The translations under genes and the position numbers were made by a program. The notes under the pieces are model-generated. The model saw only the letters and a list, made by a program, of their open reading frames with translations, was not told the origin of the DNA and searched no databases. Source: Planctomycetota bacterium (GTDB taxonomy: Bacteria; Planctomycetota; Phycisphaerae; WQYP01). Taken from it: a stretch of DNA of 8,686 bases. Below, piece after piece: positions 1 through 5,193 of this stretch (position 1 is its first letter; each line of letters opens with the position of its first letter). The DNA is taken from assembly GCA_021809365.1 (NCBI GenBank), contig JAKBAC010000143.1:1-8686 (forward strand), written 5' to 3'.

Positions 1-52
1 CGATAGAGCAGGCGAACGGAGAGAGTTGAACAGTAGAGCAGATAAGGGTGAT

Positions 53-89
53 GCAAAAGCGAGGCTGGCGCAAAAGCGTGGCTGTCGCA
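53..89. repeat. 17-nt tandem repeat, about 2.2 copies
   Basis: GCAAAAGCGAGGCTGGC at 53-69 is followed directly by GCAAAAGCGTGGCTGTC at 70-86 (15 of 17 identical), then GCA begins a third copy. It lies in non-coding DNA and its function is unknown. Confidence 0.7.
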
Positions 90-217
90 CAGACGAGATG
101 CCCCGCCTGCGGTCTACTTTCTACTTGCCATTCTCACGCTTTAGATATCGCGAACTGTGAGATTTAAAATTTCAGATTTGAGATTTTTGTCAAGCCCGGC
201 GTTTATCCGAGAAATCA

Positions 218-237
218 GCGGAATCCGCGGTTTTTTT
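218..237 (+). terminator. Weak terminator-like hairpin with T-tract
   Basis: A short GC stem, GCGG (218-221) with CCGC (225-228) around an AAT loop, is followed two bases later by seven T residues (231-237). The shape resembles an intrinsic terminator reading rightwards, but the stem is only 4 bp and no plus-strand gene ends to its left within the window. It may belong to a gene outside the window or be chance. Confidence 0.2.
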
Positions 238-355
238 CGCTCTATTTTGGATTGCACATCGCGTGCTGGAATTTTAGTTTGGATCCGTTGTTGAACAACA
301 GCTCCTTTGCCGCACGTCCACGCTGCCCACCCGAATTTCTTGCTGTGACAGGGAA

Positions 356-1531
356 CTACGGCCTTTCCAGCATCGCAAACGCGGCGTTGGCCGCTTGCTG
401 AGCTTCAGCCAGTGTTGGGGCCGTGTGAATCATGTGGCCCATTTTGCGGCCGGGCCGTGGGGTTTTGCCATACAGGTGAATCATCCCGCGGCCATCGGCA
501 AGTACTTTGGCGAAATCCGGTTCGCCGTGCAACCATAAATCGCCCAGTAAATTGGTCATCACCCCGGGCTGCACGGTCTGAATTTCCGGCAGGGGAAGGC
601 CGCAAATGGCGGCAATGTGCATTTCAAACTGACTGCGGCTGGCGGCGCGCATGGTCACATGCCCGGAATTGTGCGGGCGGGCCGCCAATTCATTAATGTA
701 GACATCTCCATCCGGAAGGATAAACATTTCCACCGCCAGCAGTCCCACCACGCCCAACGCCTCCGCCGTGTTGCGGCCTAACTGAATCGCCTTGGCGGCC
801 GTGGCGGGCGGGAAATCGCCGGGCATGCGGGTTTGAAATAAGATCCCGCGCCGATGTTCGTTTTGAAAGATCGGAAAATGTGTCATGCGGCCATCCGCCG
901 ACCGCGCCACAATCACGGACGCTTCCGCCACAAAATCAATGCCGCTTTCCAGCACCAGCGGTGTGGATCCCAATGCTTCCCATGTGTCCGCGGATTCATC
1001 AGCGGAATGCAGCCACCGCTGCCCTTTACCGTCGTAACCGCCACGGGCGGTTTTAGCCACAATCTTTTTGGCCCCTGCGGCAAAGAGCGTTTCCGCCGCT
1101 TCGCTTATCTGCCTGGCAGATTCCGCTATGGCAAACGGGCCAACCGCCAGACCATGATCGCGGAGGAACAGCTTTTCCAGCCGCCGGTCGCGCACCGTGC
1201 GCTGAACGTCCGCCGATGGGGACACACGGCACGGCGTATTAGCGGCGGCTTCCAGAGCTACCGGATCAATGGATTCCGCTTCAACCGTCAGCACGGCACT
1301 TTGGCGCGCCACTCGCGCTGCCGTGGCTGGTTCCCCAGGATCGGCAATCAGGTGATGATCCGCCCAGCGCCGGGCCGGATCGGTTTCATGGCTGGAAACA
1401 CAAAACGTGCGATAACCCATGCGCTTGGCCGCCTCGCACAACATGGAACCCAGTTGGCCTCCGCCCAGCACGGTAATAAGTTCCGACGGAAGAATGGGTT
1501 GCTGCGGGATGGATTCAAGTGGTGACTTCAT
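356..1531 (-). CDS. purK: N5-carboxyaminoimidazole ribonucleotide synthase (PurK)
   Basis: PurK is a cytosolic ATP-grasp enzyme of de novo purine synthesis. It uses ATP and bicarbonate to carboxylate 5-aminoimidazole ribonucleotide to N5-CAIR, which PurE then rearranges. The 391-residue protein has the family layout: an N-terminal nucleotide-fold start, ITVLGGGQLGSML (19-31); the ATP-grasp glycine loop KTARGGYDGKGQ (160-171); an acidic ATP/Mg region around VEMF (267-270) and INELAARPHNSGH (279-291); and the C-terminal YGKTPRPGRKMGH (354-366). Length is slightly above the common 350-380, owing to a short N-terminal extension before residue 19. The usual TEFE-type motif reads TVEAES (82-87), a small variation. 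Start ATG is at 1529-1531, with only a weak CAGG 6 nt upstream. It lies 48 nt downstream of purE on the same strand, so the two are probably one transcript. Confidence 0.95.
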   Translation of the reverse strand: MKSPLESIPQQPILPSELITVLGGGQLGSMLCEAAKRMGYRTFCVSSHETDPARRWADHHLIADPGEPATAARVARQSAVLTVEAESIDPVALEAAANTPCRVSPSADVQRTVRDRRLEKLFLRDHGLAVGPFAIAESARQISEAAETLFAAGAKKIVAKTARGGYDGKGQRWLHSADESADTWEALGSTPLVLESGIDFVAEASVIVARSADGRMTHFPIFQNEHRRGILFQTRMPGDFPPATAAKAIQLGRNTAEALGVVGLLAVEMFILPDGDVYINELAARPHNSGHVTMRAASRSQFEMHIAAICGLPLPEIQTVQPGVMTNLLGDLWLHGEPDFAKVLADGRGMIHLYGKTPRPGRKMGHMIHTAPTLAEAQQAANAAFAMLERP

Positions 1532-1579
1532 GGGTACCTGTTAGATTTTCTACATCAAGAACGTCGGCTCGTATTTATG

Positions 1580-2104
1580 TTATTGTGGTGCTGCGGGTAT
1601 GGCATCCAATGTTTCACCCCGCACTTTTTCGGTGATGGATGCGCGGTACGCGGCATAGCGATTCCGTATTCCTTCATCGGATAATCCCAATATCGCCGCC
1701 GCCAGAAGCGCCGCATTGATCGCCCCGGCTTTGCCGATCGCCAATGTTCCCACCGGCACGCCGCCGGGCATCTGCACGATTGAAAGCAGGGAATCCAACC
1801 CATTAAGGGCGGCACTTTGAATCGGCACTCCCAATACCGGCAGAATGGTTACCGCGGAAATCATGCCCGGCAAATGCGCTGCGCCGCCGGCACCGGCAAT
1901 AATTACGCCGATTCCCCGCGCCGCCGCCTGCTGTCCATAAGCGATCATATCCACGGGCATCCGATGAGCGGAAACCACTTTGGCCTCACATGGTATTTCC
2001 AGCACGTGCAGTATTTCCGCCGCATGTTGCATGGTAGGCCAGTCCGATTTACTTCCCATCACAATGCCCACCAGGGGCTTTGGAGACATTTTTACGCTTG
2101 TCAT
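1580..2104 (-). CDS. purE: N5-CAIR mutase (PurE, class I)
   Basis: PurE converts N5-CAIR, the product of PurK, to 4-carboxyaminoimidazole ribonucleotide in purine biosynthesis; class I enzymes are cytosolic octamers. Diagnostic motifs are visible: [10 protein letters not shown] (13-22), the active-site segment VVSAHRMP (43-50) with His48 matching the catalytic His45 of E. coli, the glycine-rich [11 protein letters not shown] (71-81), and [25 protein letters not shown] (split around 96-120). Three starts are in frame: GTG at 2108-2110, ATG at 2102-2104 and ATG at 2087-2089. ATG 2104 is preferred because GGGAG lies 5 nt upstream; this gives 174 residues. purK follows on the same strand. The presence of purK supports the class I, two-step route rather than the class II single-enzyme route. 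Confidence 0.95.
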   Translation of the reverse strand: MTSVKMSPKPLVGIVMGSKSDWPTMQHAAEILHVLEIPCEAKVVSAHRMPVDMIAYGQQAAARGIGVIIAGAGGAAHLPGMISAVTILPVLGVPIQSAALNGLDSLLSIVQMPGGVPVGTLAIGKAGAINAALLAAAILGLSDEGIRNRYAAYRASITEKVRGETLDAIPAAPQ

Positions 2105-2151
2105 AACCACTCCCGGCTAGCCGCCGCAATATGCCGAATCACAATCTTCAG

Positions 2152-2168
2152 CATGTACATGTACTATA
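2152..2168 (-). promoter_or_regulatory. Possible purE -10 box with adjoining palindrome
   Basis: On the minus strand TATAGT (2163-2168) matches the -10 consensus at 5 of 6 positions, about 58 nt before the purE start. No recognisable -35 lies at normal distance. Next to it, CATGTACATG (2152-2161) is a perfect 10-bp palindrome overlapping GTACATGTAC (2155-2164). That position would suit an operator. Both calls are weak. Confidence 0.22.
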
Positions 2169-2196
2169 ACCTTTTTCACCAATCGCGGCCCGCCTT

Positions 2197-2322
2197 CCTG
2201 GGTTACAGGGGACGACGACGAGTTAGAACGCAGGAGTTGGGAGCCGACCTGGGTTACCGACCTGGGTTACAGGTGACAGGTTACAGGTGGCAGTGACAGG
2301 GTTGGGGGTTGGGAGTTAGAAG
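2197..2322. repeat. Degenerate short tandem repeats (CCTGGGTTAC and GTTGGGA heptads)
   Basis: CCTGGGTTAC occurs exactly at 2197-2206, 2248-2257 and 2261-2270. Between 2263 and 2300 the words GTTACAGG and TGACAGG recur. At 2301-2321 three adjacent heptads read GTTGGGG, GTTGGGA, GTTAGAA. The last heptad is also the one that ends the exact array at 8537-8567, which suggests that a single repeat type is scattered in the gaps. The form recalls the short tandemly repeated heptamers described in cyanobacterial genomes, but no function can be read from it. Confidence 0.6.
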
Positions 2323-2361
2323 GTTTTGGACACTGGCGCGTTCATGCCCAATGCGTCATAT

Positions 2362-2489
2362 GGGTGTGGAAATTTTTCCGGGCACCCCGCATCAACTCGA
2401 CCGGCGAGCCGCCGGGTTTATCCCGGCGGGCTTCAGCATTCCTTTGAAAAGGGGGCTTTTTTACCCCGCCCGGAAAAATTGCCACGCCC
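2362..2489. mobile_element. Miniature inverted-repeat transposable element, copy 1 (128 bp)
   Basis: The element starts GGGTGTGGAAATTTTTCCG followed by GGC (2362-2383) and ends with the reverse complement of GGGCGTGGCAATTTTTCCG followed by GGC (2468-2489); 20 of 22 positions pair. Directly outside both ends is the same 8-bp word, CGTCATAT (2354-2361 and 2490-2497), as expected of a target-site duplication made by a transposase. The 84-bp core codes for nothing recognisable and contains a strong hairpin (2407-2432) and a T-tract (2456-2462). It is non-autonomous; no transposase is in the window. Eight-bp duplications and GGG ends would suit families such as IS1595 or ISL3, and IS66 and IS256 also make duplications near this size. 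That family assignment is inference. Confidence 0.85.
2407..2432. repeat. Hairpin inside miniature element copy 1
   Basis: CCGCCGGG (2409-2416) pairs fully with CCCGGCGG (2422-2429) across a TTTAT loop. The flanking AG and CT pair as well if G2430 is bulged. A six- to seven-base T-tract follows 24 nt later (2456-2462), preceded by AAAAG-GGGG-CTTTT (2447-2459), so the plus-strand transcript could terminate there. Copy 2 has a comparable GC hairpin. Confidence 0.6.
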
Positions 2490-2515
2490 CGTCATATTAA
2501 TGTGTCATACCAAAG

Positions 2516-2544
2516 TTGGCGATCGCGCAGCGGCTGGATAGAAT
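2516..2544 (+). promoter_or_regulatory. Candidate sigma70-type promoter of the PEP-CTERM gene
   Basis: TTGGCG (2516-2521, 4 of 6 matches) is separated by 17 nt from TAGAAT (2539-2544, 5 of 6 matches). Transcription would start near 2551, leaving a leader of about 80 nt before the ATG at 2630. It lies 18 nt to the right of the transposon target duplication, so the insertion seems to have spared it. No experimental support. Confidence 0.35.
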
Positions 2545-2629
2545 GGGGGGGCGGGGTTGGCCGGTAACGGCTGCGGGAGTGACGAGGGTTTTATCTTATC
2601 TGGCCGCTTTGAGTTGAGAGGATATTTTT

Positions 2630-4324
2630 ATGATCAGGAATGGTGTGAAATTGCTGGGGATGATTTCCGCAGCGGCGCTTCTGGTGCCGGCGGGGATGGC
2701 ATTGGCGGTGGGGGCGGGGGTTGCGGATGCGGTCGTAGGCGACAATGGTCCGCCAATGGGAGTGGATATTACGTCCCATGGTGGCACGGACGCATTATCC
2801 GCCATCAGTTCCGCCGGCGCATATGGCGCGGTGGTGCAGAGCTTTACCGCCGGTACGTCCAGCAATTCCGGCTACACGCCGCCGGACACCAACGGGGCGG
2901 TGGGTCCGAACAATATTGTCCAATTGATCAACGGATATTATGGCGTCTACAGCCTGACCCCCAGCGTCAATATCAATGGTGTAGGGACGCCGCTTTTGAG
3001 CGAATCGTTATCAAACTTCTGGACTACATCGGGTGTCGCATTGCCGACGGCAAGCAGCGGATATGGCTCATTTGTCTCTGATCCGCGGGTGATTTACGAC
3101 CCGAGTTCCGGACATTGGTTTGCCAGCAGCATTGATGTGATGGAAAACAGTTCCACGGGTAAGGTAAGCCAGACGAATGATCTTCTTTTGGCGGTGTCGA
3201 GAAATTCCAATCCGCTGGACGGATTCACCGGATTTAAGGTTGGAGCCTATCAGCCGACGAACCCATCGCTGACCACCAGCGAGGCGAGTTATGGAAAGAC
3301 TTTTGCGGATTTTCCGACCCTGGGAATTACCTCGAACTATGTCACGATAGCGGCCAATAATTTCACGGTACCTAATTCCCAGAACCAGTTTGCTTCAAGC
3401 CCGGCGTATGAATCAGTGCTCGTGGTGAATAAAAGCGCCCTGACGGGTACAAATCCCACAACATCCAATTTCAATGCCAACAGCGCGCTGACGTATCAGT
3501 CCTTTAATAACTTGGGCTTTACCAATCAGCCGGTGAATGATCTAAATGCTGCGGGTAAGGCCTCGTATCTTTTTTCCAATTATGATGCGTCCGGGACCGG
3601 CGGCACGTTTACGCAGAATCTCAACGAAACGCGGATTGCGGCCGTCAGCAGTTCCGGTGGACTGGACACCAATTATGGTCTGGTGCCGTTCAACTACCAG
3701 TCCGGCGAACCGGTCAACGCCACGCAACCCGGTTCTTCGGCGACGATTGACACCAATGATGACCGTTTGAGCAGCAGTCTGACCACCGACAGCAGCGGTC
3801 ATATTTGGGGGATTCAATCGGTGTTGAACCCCACGAACAGCGGCCTGTCGGCATTGCGCTGGTTTGAAGTAGCACCGGTTTCCACGCCTGGTACCGGTAA
3901 CGCGCCGACTATTCTGGCGGAAGGCGTGATCTCGGATCCGAATAATTCACTTTATTTCGGCTCCATCGCGGTGAATTCTCTGGGCAAAGTGGTTATCGGT
4001 TTTACCGAAAGCGGAACTATGTATCCCAGCGCGTATGCCCTGATCGGGAATTTAAACGGTACGAATATCACCCTTGGCAGCCCGCTGCTGCTGCATGCGG
4101 GGCTGGCAGCTTATGGAAACTCCGGGGCCAATCGCTGGGGCGATTACAGTTCCACGTGGCTGGATCCCACGAATCCCAATATTTTCTGGACCTTTCAGGA
4201 ATATGCGATCAGTTCCAGCCAATGGGGAACGCAGATTGCGGAAATCGCGGTGCCGGAACCGGCAGCTCTGGCACTGTTTGCCGTTGGCGGTCTGCTGCTG
4301 TTGCGACGCACAAGGGCACATTAG
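2630..4324 (+). CDS. Exported PEP-CTERM protein, beta-propeller-like
   Basis: This 564-residue protein is probably exported and processed by an exosortase. Residues 1-26 form a signal peptide (basic start MIRNGVK, hydrophobic 8-22, AMALA before the likely cut). The C-terminus has the PEP-CTERM tripartite tail: VPEP (541-544), hydrophobic 545-558, then RRTR (559-562). The body has PPDTNGAVGPNNIVQ (84-98), SDPRVIYDPSSGHWFAS (150-166) and RWGDYSSTWLDPTNPNIFW (502-520). Such motifs recur in large secreted proteins that I associate with sialidase-like or beta-propeller folds; enzymatic activity cannot be claimed. It is rich in Ser, Thr, Asn and Gly and has no cysteine, which fits an extracellular protein. 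The start is set by GAGAGGA 7 nt upstream. It stands alone between two miniature elements, and its last codon and stop lie inside the target duplication of the second. No exosortase gene is in the window. Confidence 0.85.
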   Translation: MIRNGVKLLGMISAAALLVPAGMALAVGAGVADAVVGDNGPPMGVDITSHGGTDALSAISSAGAYGAVVQSFTAGTSSNSGYTPPDTNGAVGPNNIVQLINGYYGVYSLTPSVNINGVGTPLLSESLSNFWTTSGVALPTASSGYGSFVSDPRVIYDPSSGHWFASSIDVMENSSTGKVSQTNDLLLAVSRNSNPLDGFTGFKVGAYQPTNPSLTTSEASYGKTFADFPTLGITSNYVTIAANNFTVPNSQNQFASSPAYESVLVVNKSALTGTNPTTSNFNANSALTYQSFNNLGFTNQPVNDLNAAGKASYLFSNYDASGTGGTFTQNLNETRIAAVSSSGGLDTNYGLVPFNYQSGEPVNATQPGSSATIDTNDDRLSSSLTTDSSGHIWGIQSVLNPTNSGLSALRWFEVAPVSTPGTGNAPTILAEGVISDPNNSLYFGSIAVNSLGKVVIGFTESGTMYPSAYALIGNLNGTNITLGSPLLLHAGLAAYGNSGANRWGDYSSTWLDPTNPNIFWTFQEYAISSSQWGTQIAEIAVPEPAALALFAVGGLLLLRRTRAH

Positions 4325-4326
4325 CT

Positions 4327-4500
4327 GGGCGTGGCAATATTTCCGGGCAACGCGCGCCGTGCGGATAAACTTCACATAGCCGCCGGCTCTGCCGGTGGTG
4401 GAATGCACCACGTTCGCACCCCGCCGCCGCTGGACCAAACGGTGCGAGTTGCCCATGATTTCGCCGTATTTCAGTCCCGCCCGGAAAACATGCCACGTCG
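4327..4500. mobile_element. Miniature inverted-repeat transposable element, copy 2 (174 bp)
   Basis: The left end GGGCGTGGCAATATTTCCG plus GGC (4327-4348) matches the reverse complement of copy 1's right end at 21 of 22 positions. Its own right end (4479-4500) is more decayed, pairing at 17 of 22. Perfect 8-bp direct repeats CATTAGCT lie immediately outside (4319-4326 and 4501-4508). The left one contains the last codon (CAT) and the stop codon (TAG) of the PEP-CTERM gene. The core has competing hairpins: 4380-4387 with 4391-4398, GTGGTG/CACCAC at 4395-4411, and TCGCACC/GGTGCGA at 4414-4447. No transposase is encoded. The core is 46 bp longer than in copy 1 and matches it only in patches, best in the opposite orientation (GGATAAAC, GGCTC and GCCGGT words). 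Confidence 0.85.
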
Positions 4501-4573
4501 CATTAGCTGATTCGCCACGCGCTCGCTGGATATATTGGCGCTTTTGTGGGAAAATGAAAAACTAGAATCGGTT

Positions 4574-4597
4574 GAACCCTCCGGACCACCGGGGTTC
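4574..4597 (+). terminator. Hairpin, possible old terminator of the PEP-CTERM gene
   Basis: GAACC (4574-4578) pairs with GGTTC (4593-4597), and CCGG (4581-4584) with CCGG (4589-4592), around an ACCA loop and with CT bulged. There is no T-tract directly after it. Without the inserted miniature element it would lie about 68 nt beyond the stop codon, so it may have been the original 3' end structure. Confidence 0.3.
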
Positions 4598-4633
4598 GGA
4601 ATCTGAAATTAACCGGTTTTACGGACAATTTAT

Positions 4634-4662
4634 TTGACACGCAGAGCGTGGGCGGATAAAAA
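4634..4662 (+). promoter_or_regulatory. Candidate sigma70-type promoter of the small lipoprotein gene
   Basis: A perfect -35 hexamer TTGACA (4634-4639) lies 17 nt before TAAAAA (4657-4662, 4 of 6 matches to the -10). The start of transcription would fall near 4669, about 42 nt before the ATG at 4711. Confidence 0.4.
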
Positions 4663-4710
4663 CTACCCGATTTAACCGCGGGGCGGATGTCTTGCTTTGG
4701 AGGCTATTGC

Positions 4711-4929
4711 ATGAAGCGGTATGCGACACTTTTACTTATCGTTGGCGCAGCGGCTGTCTTGCCGATGTTGGCGGGATGTCAAACCCTCACCGACACGCCG
4801 GGGCAAAACGCTGTTCGCATTGACCACGCCATGGCGACAGATTGGCTGCAGGTTCCGGATAATGCCGAGCAAGTCCTGATGCTCAATCGGCCCACGCAGT
4901 TGTCTGACAAACCTGTGCCGGCGCAATAA
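4711..4929 (+). CDS. Small lipoprotein, function unknown
   Basis: I do not recognise this 72-residue protein. It begins MKRY, followed by a hydrophobic stretch (6-20) and a good lipobox, LAGC (20-23). It should therefore be cut before Cys23 and lipid-anchored, leaving a mature part of about 50 residues that is polar, proline-containing and without further membrane segments. Gln follows the Cys, which under the proteobacterial sorting rule would allow the outer membrane; whether the rule applies here is unknown. ATG 4711 is chosen because GGAGG (4699-4703) lies 7 nt upstream. An in-frame ATG at 4687 would add eight residues before the signal and lacks a ribosome-binding site. It has its own candidate promoter and is 264 nt from the next gene, also a lipoprotein. 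Confidence 0.7.
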   Translation: MKRYATLLLIVGAAAVLPMLAGCQTLTDTPGQNAVRIDHAMATDWLQVPDNAEQVLMLNRPTQLSDKPVPAQ

Positions 4930-5026
4930 CGGGTTCTAGTGCGCTGTCAAGCCTGCAAATTAGGATTGATTTCCACGGTTCTTGCCACGGCAATTGTCGC
5001 ACGCGGACCCATGCCCGTAACTTTTA

Positions 5027-5056
5027 TTGGCCGGTTTTCATTTTTGAGCCGATAAT
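5027..5056 (+). promoter_or_regulatory. Candidate promoter upstream of the TPR lipoprotein gene
   Basis: TTGGCC (5027-5032, 4 of 6) is 18 nt before GATAAT (5051-5056, 5 of 6). The leader would be about 130 nt and would contain the GC-rich hairpin at 5109-5133. Weak, from sequence only. Confidence 0.28.
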
Positions 5057-5108
5057 GACTGGGTTGGCCCGATAAGCGGATTGCCGATTGTAAAAATTGG
5101 TATATCCG

Positions 5109-5133
5109 GGCGGCGGTTTTCGGTTCCGCCGCC
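5109..5133 (+). promoter_or_regulatory. Strong GC hairpin in the leader of the TPR lipoprotein gene
   Basis: GGCGGCGG (5109-5116) pairs perfectly with CCGCCGCC (5126-5133) around a 9-nt loop. It sits 60 nt before the start codon. No T-tract follows, so it is not a typical terminator. It may shape mRNA stability or translation, or end the transcript of the preceding lipoprotein gene in a factor-dependent way. Confidence 0.4.
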
Positions 5134-5193
5134 GGCGTGCGGACTGGATGTGGTGTTATTAGCAGGCATTTTTGTTGCCGAGGGGTTTCTCTC

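Larger units (their letters stand above)
1..355. other. Non-coding, repeat-rich gap downstream of purK
   Basis: No convincing gene is seen in these 355 bases. They hold several short repeats: TAGAGCAG at 4-11 and 34-41, a 17-nt tandem repeat at 53-89, two adjacent TCTACTT heptads at 113-126, and an AT-rich stretch at 160-188 with recurring AGATTT words. On the minus strand TTGACA (188-193) lies 19 nt before TTTAAA (163-168), a weak promoter-like pair that would read out of the window to the left. A small inverted repeat, GTTGT/ACAAC, lies at 287-299, about 57 nt beyond the purK stop. It has no T-tract, so no clear purK terminator is visible. Confidence 0.6.
2105..2629. other. Divergent intergenic region between purE and the PEP-CTERM gene
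   Basis: This 525-nt gap separates two divergent genes. From left to right it holds the purE leader with a palindrome, a patch of degenerate tandem repeats (2197-2322), an inserted miniature element with its 8-bp target duplications (2354-2497), and a candidate promoter and ribosome-binding site for the rightward gene (2516-2622). No protein gene with recognisable features was found in it. The open frames crossing the element encode arginine- and proline-rich nonsense. Confidence 0.6.

Noticed and set aside
854..1525. Long plus-strand open frame opposite purK (223 codons)
   Set aside because: It is antisense to a strongly conserved purK, has a composition rich in Arg, His and Phe, and shows no recognisable motif. 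It is a shadow of the real gene.
2197..2322. CRISPR array or regular repeat-spacer structure
   Set aside because: The repeats are only about 10 nt, irregularly spaced and partly adjacent. There are no uniform spacers and no cas genes.
2309..2500. Small open frame spanning element copy 1
   Set aside because: It crosses the insertion and both target duplications, so it cannot be an ancestral gene. The product is low-complexity and matches nothing known.
2557..3081. Plus-strand open frame overlapping the start of the PEP-CTERM gene
   Set aside because: It is Gly-, Arg- and Cys-rich and in a different frame from the well-supported signal peptide and motifs of the real protein.
4052..4456. Minus-strand open frame running from element copy 2 into the PEP-CTERM gene
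   Set aside because: It joins inserted DNA to the antisense of a real gene. I looked for transposase motifs in the element part and found none.
2362..4500. Composite transposon carrying the PEP-CTERM gene
   Set aside because: Each small element has its own different 8-bp target duplication (CGTCATAT and CATTAGCT). The outermost flanks do not match each other, so there is no sign that 2362-4500 inserted as one unit.
4687..4710. Upstream ATG as the start of the small lipoprotein
   Set aside because: It would put MSCFGGYC before the signal peptide, has no ribosome-binding site, and covers the GGAGG that serves ATG 4711.
5137..5193. Upstream start for the TPR lipoprotein
   Set aside because: It would place 19 residues with three Cys and several Arg ahead of a normal lipoprotein signal and overlaps the leader region; ATG 5194 has GAGGGG at good distance.
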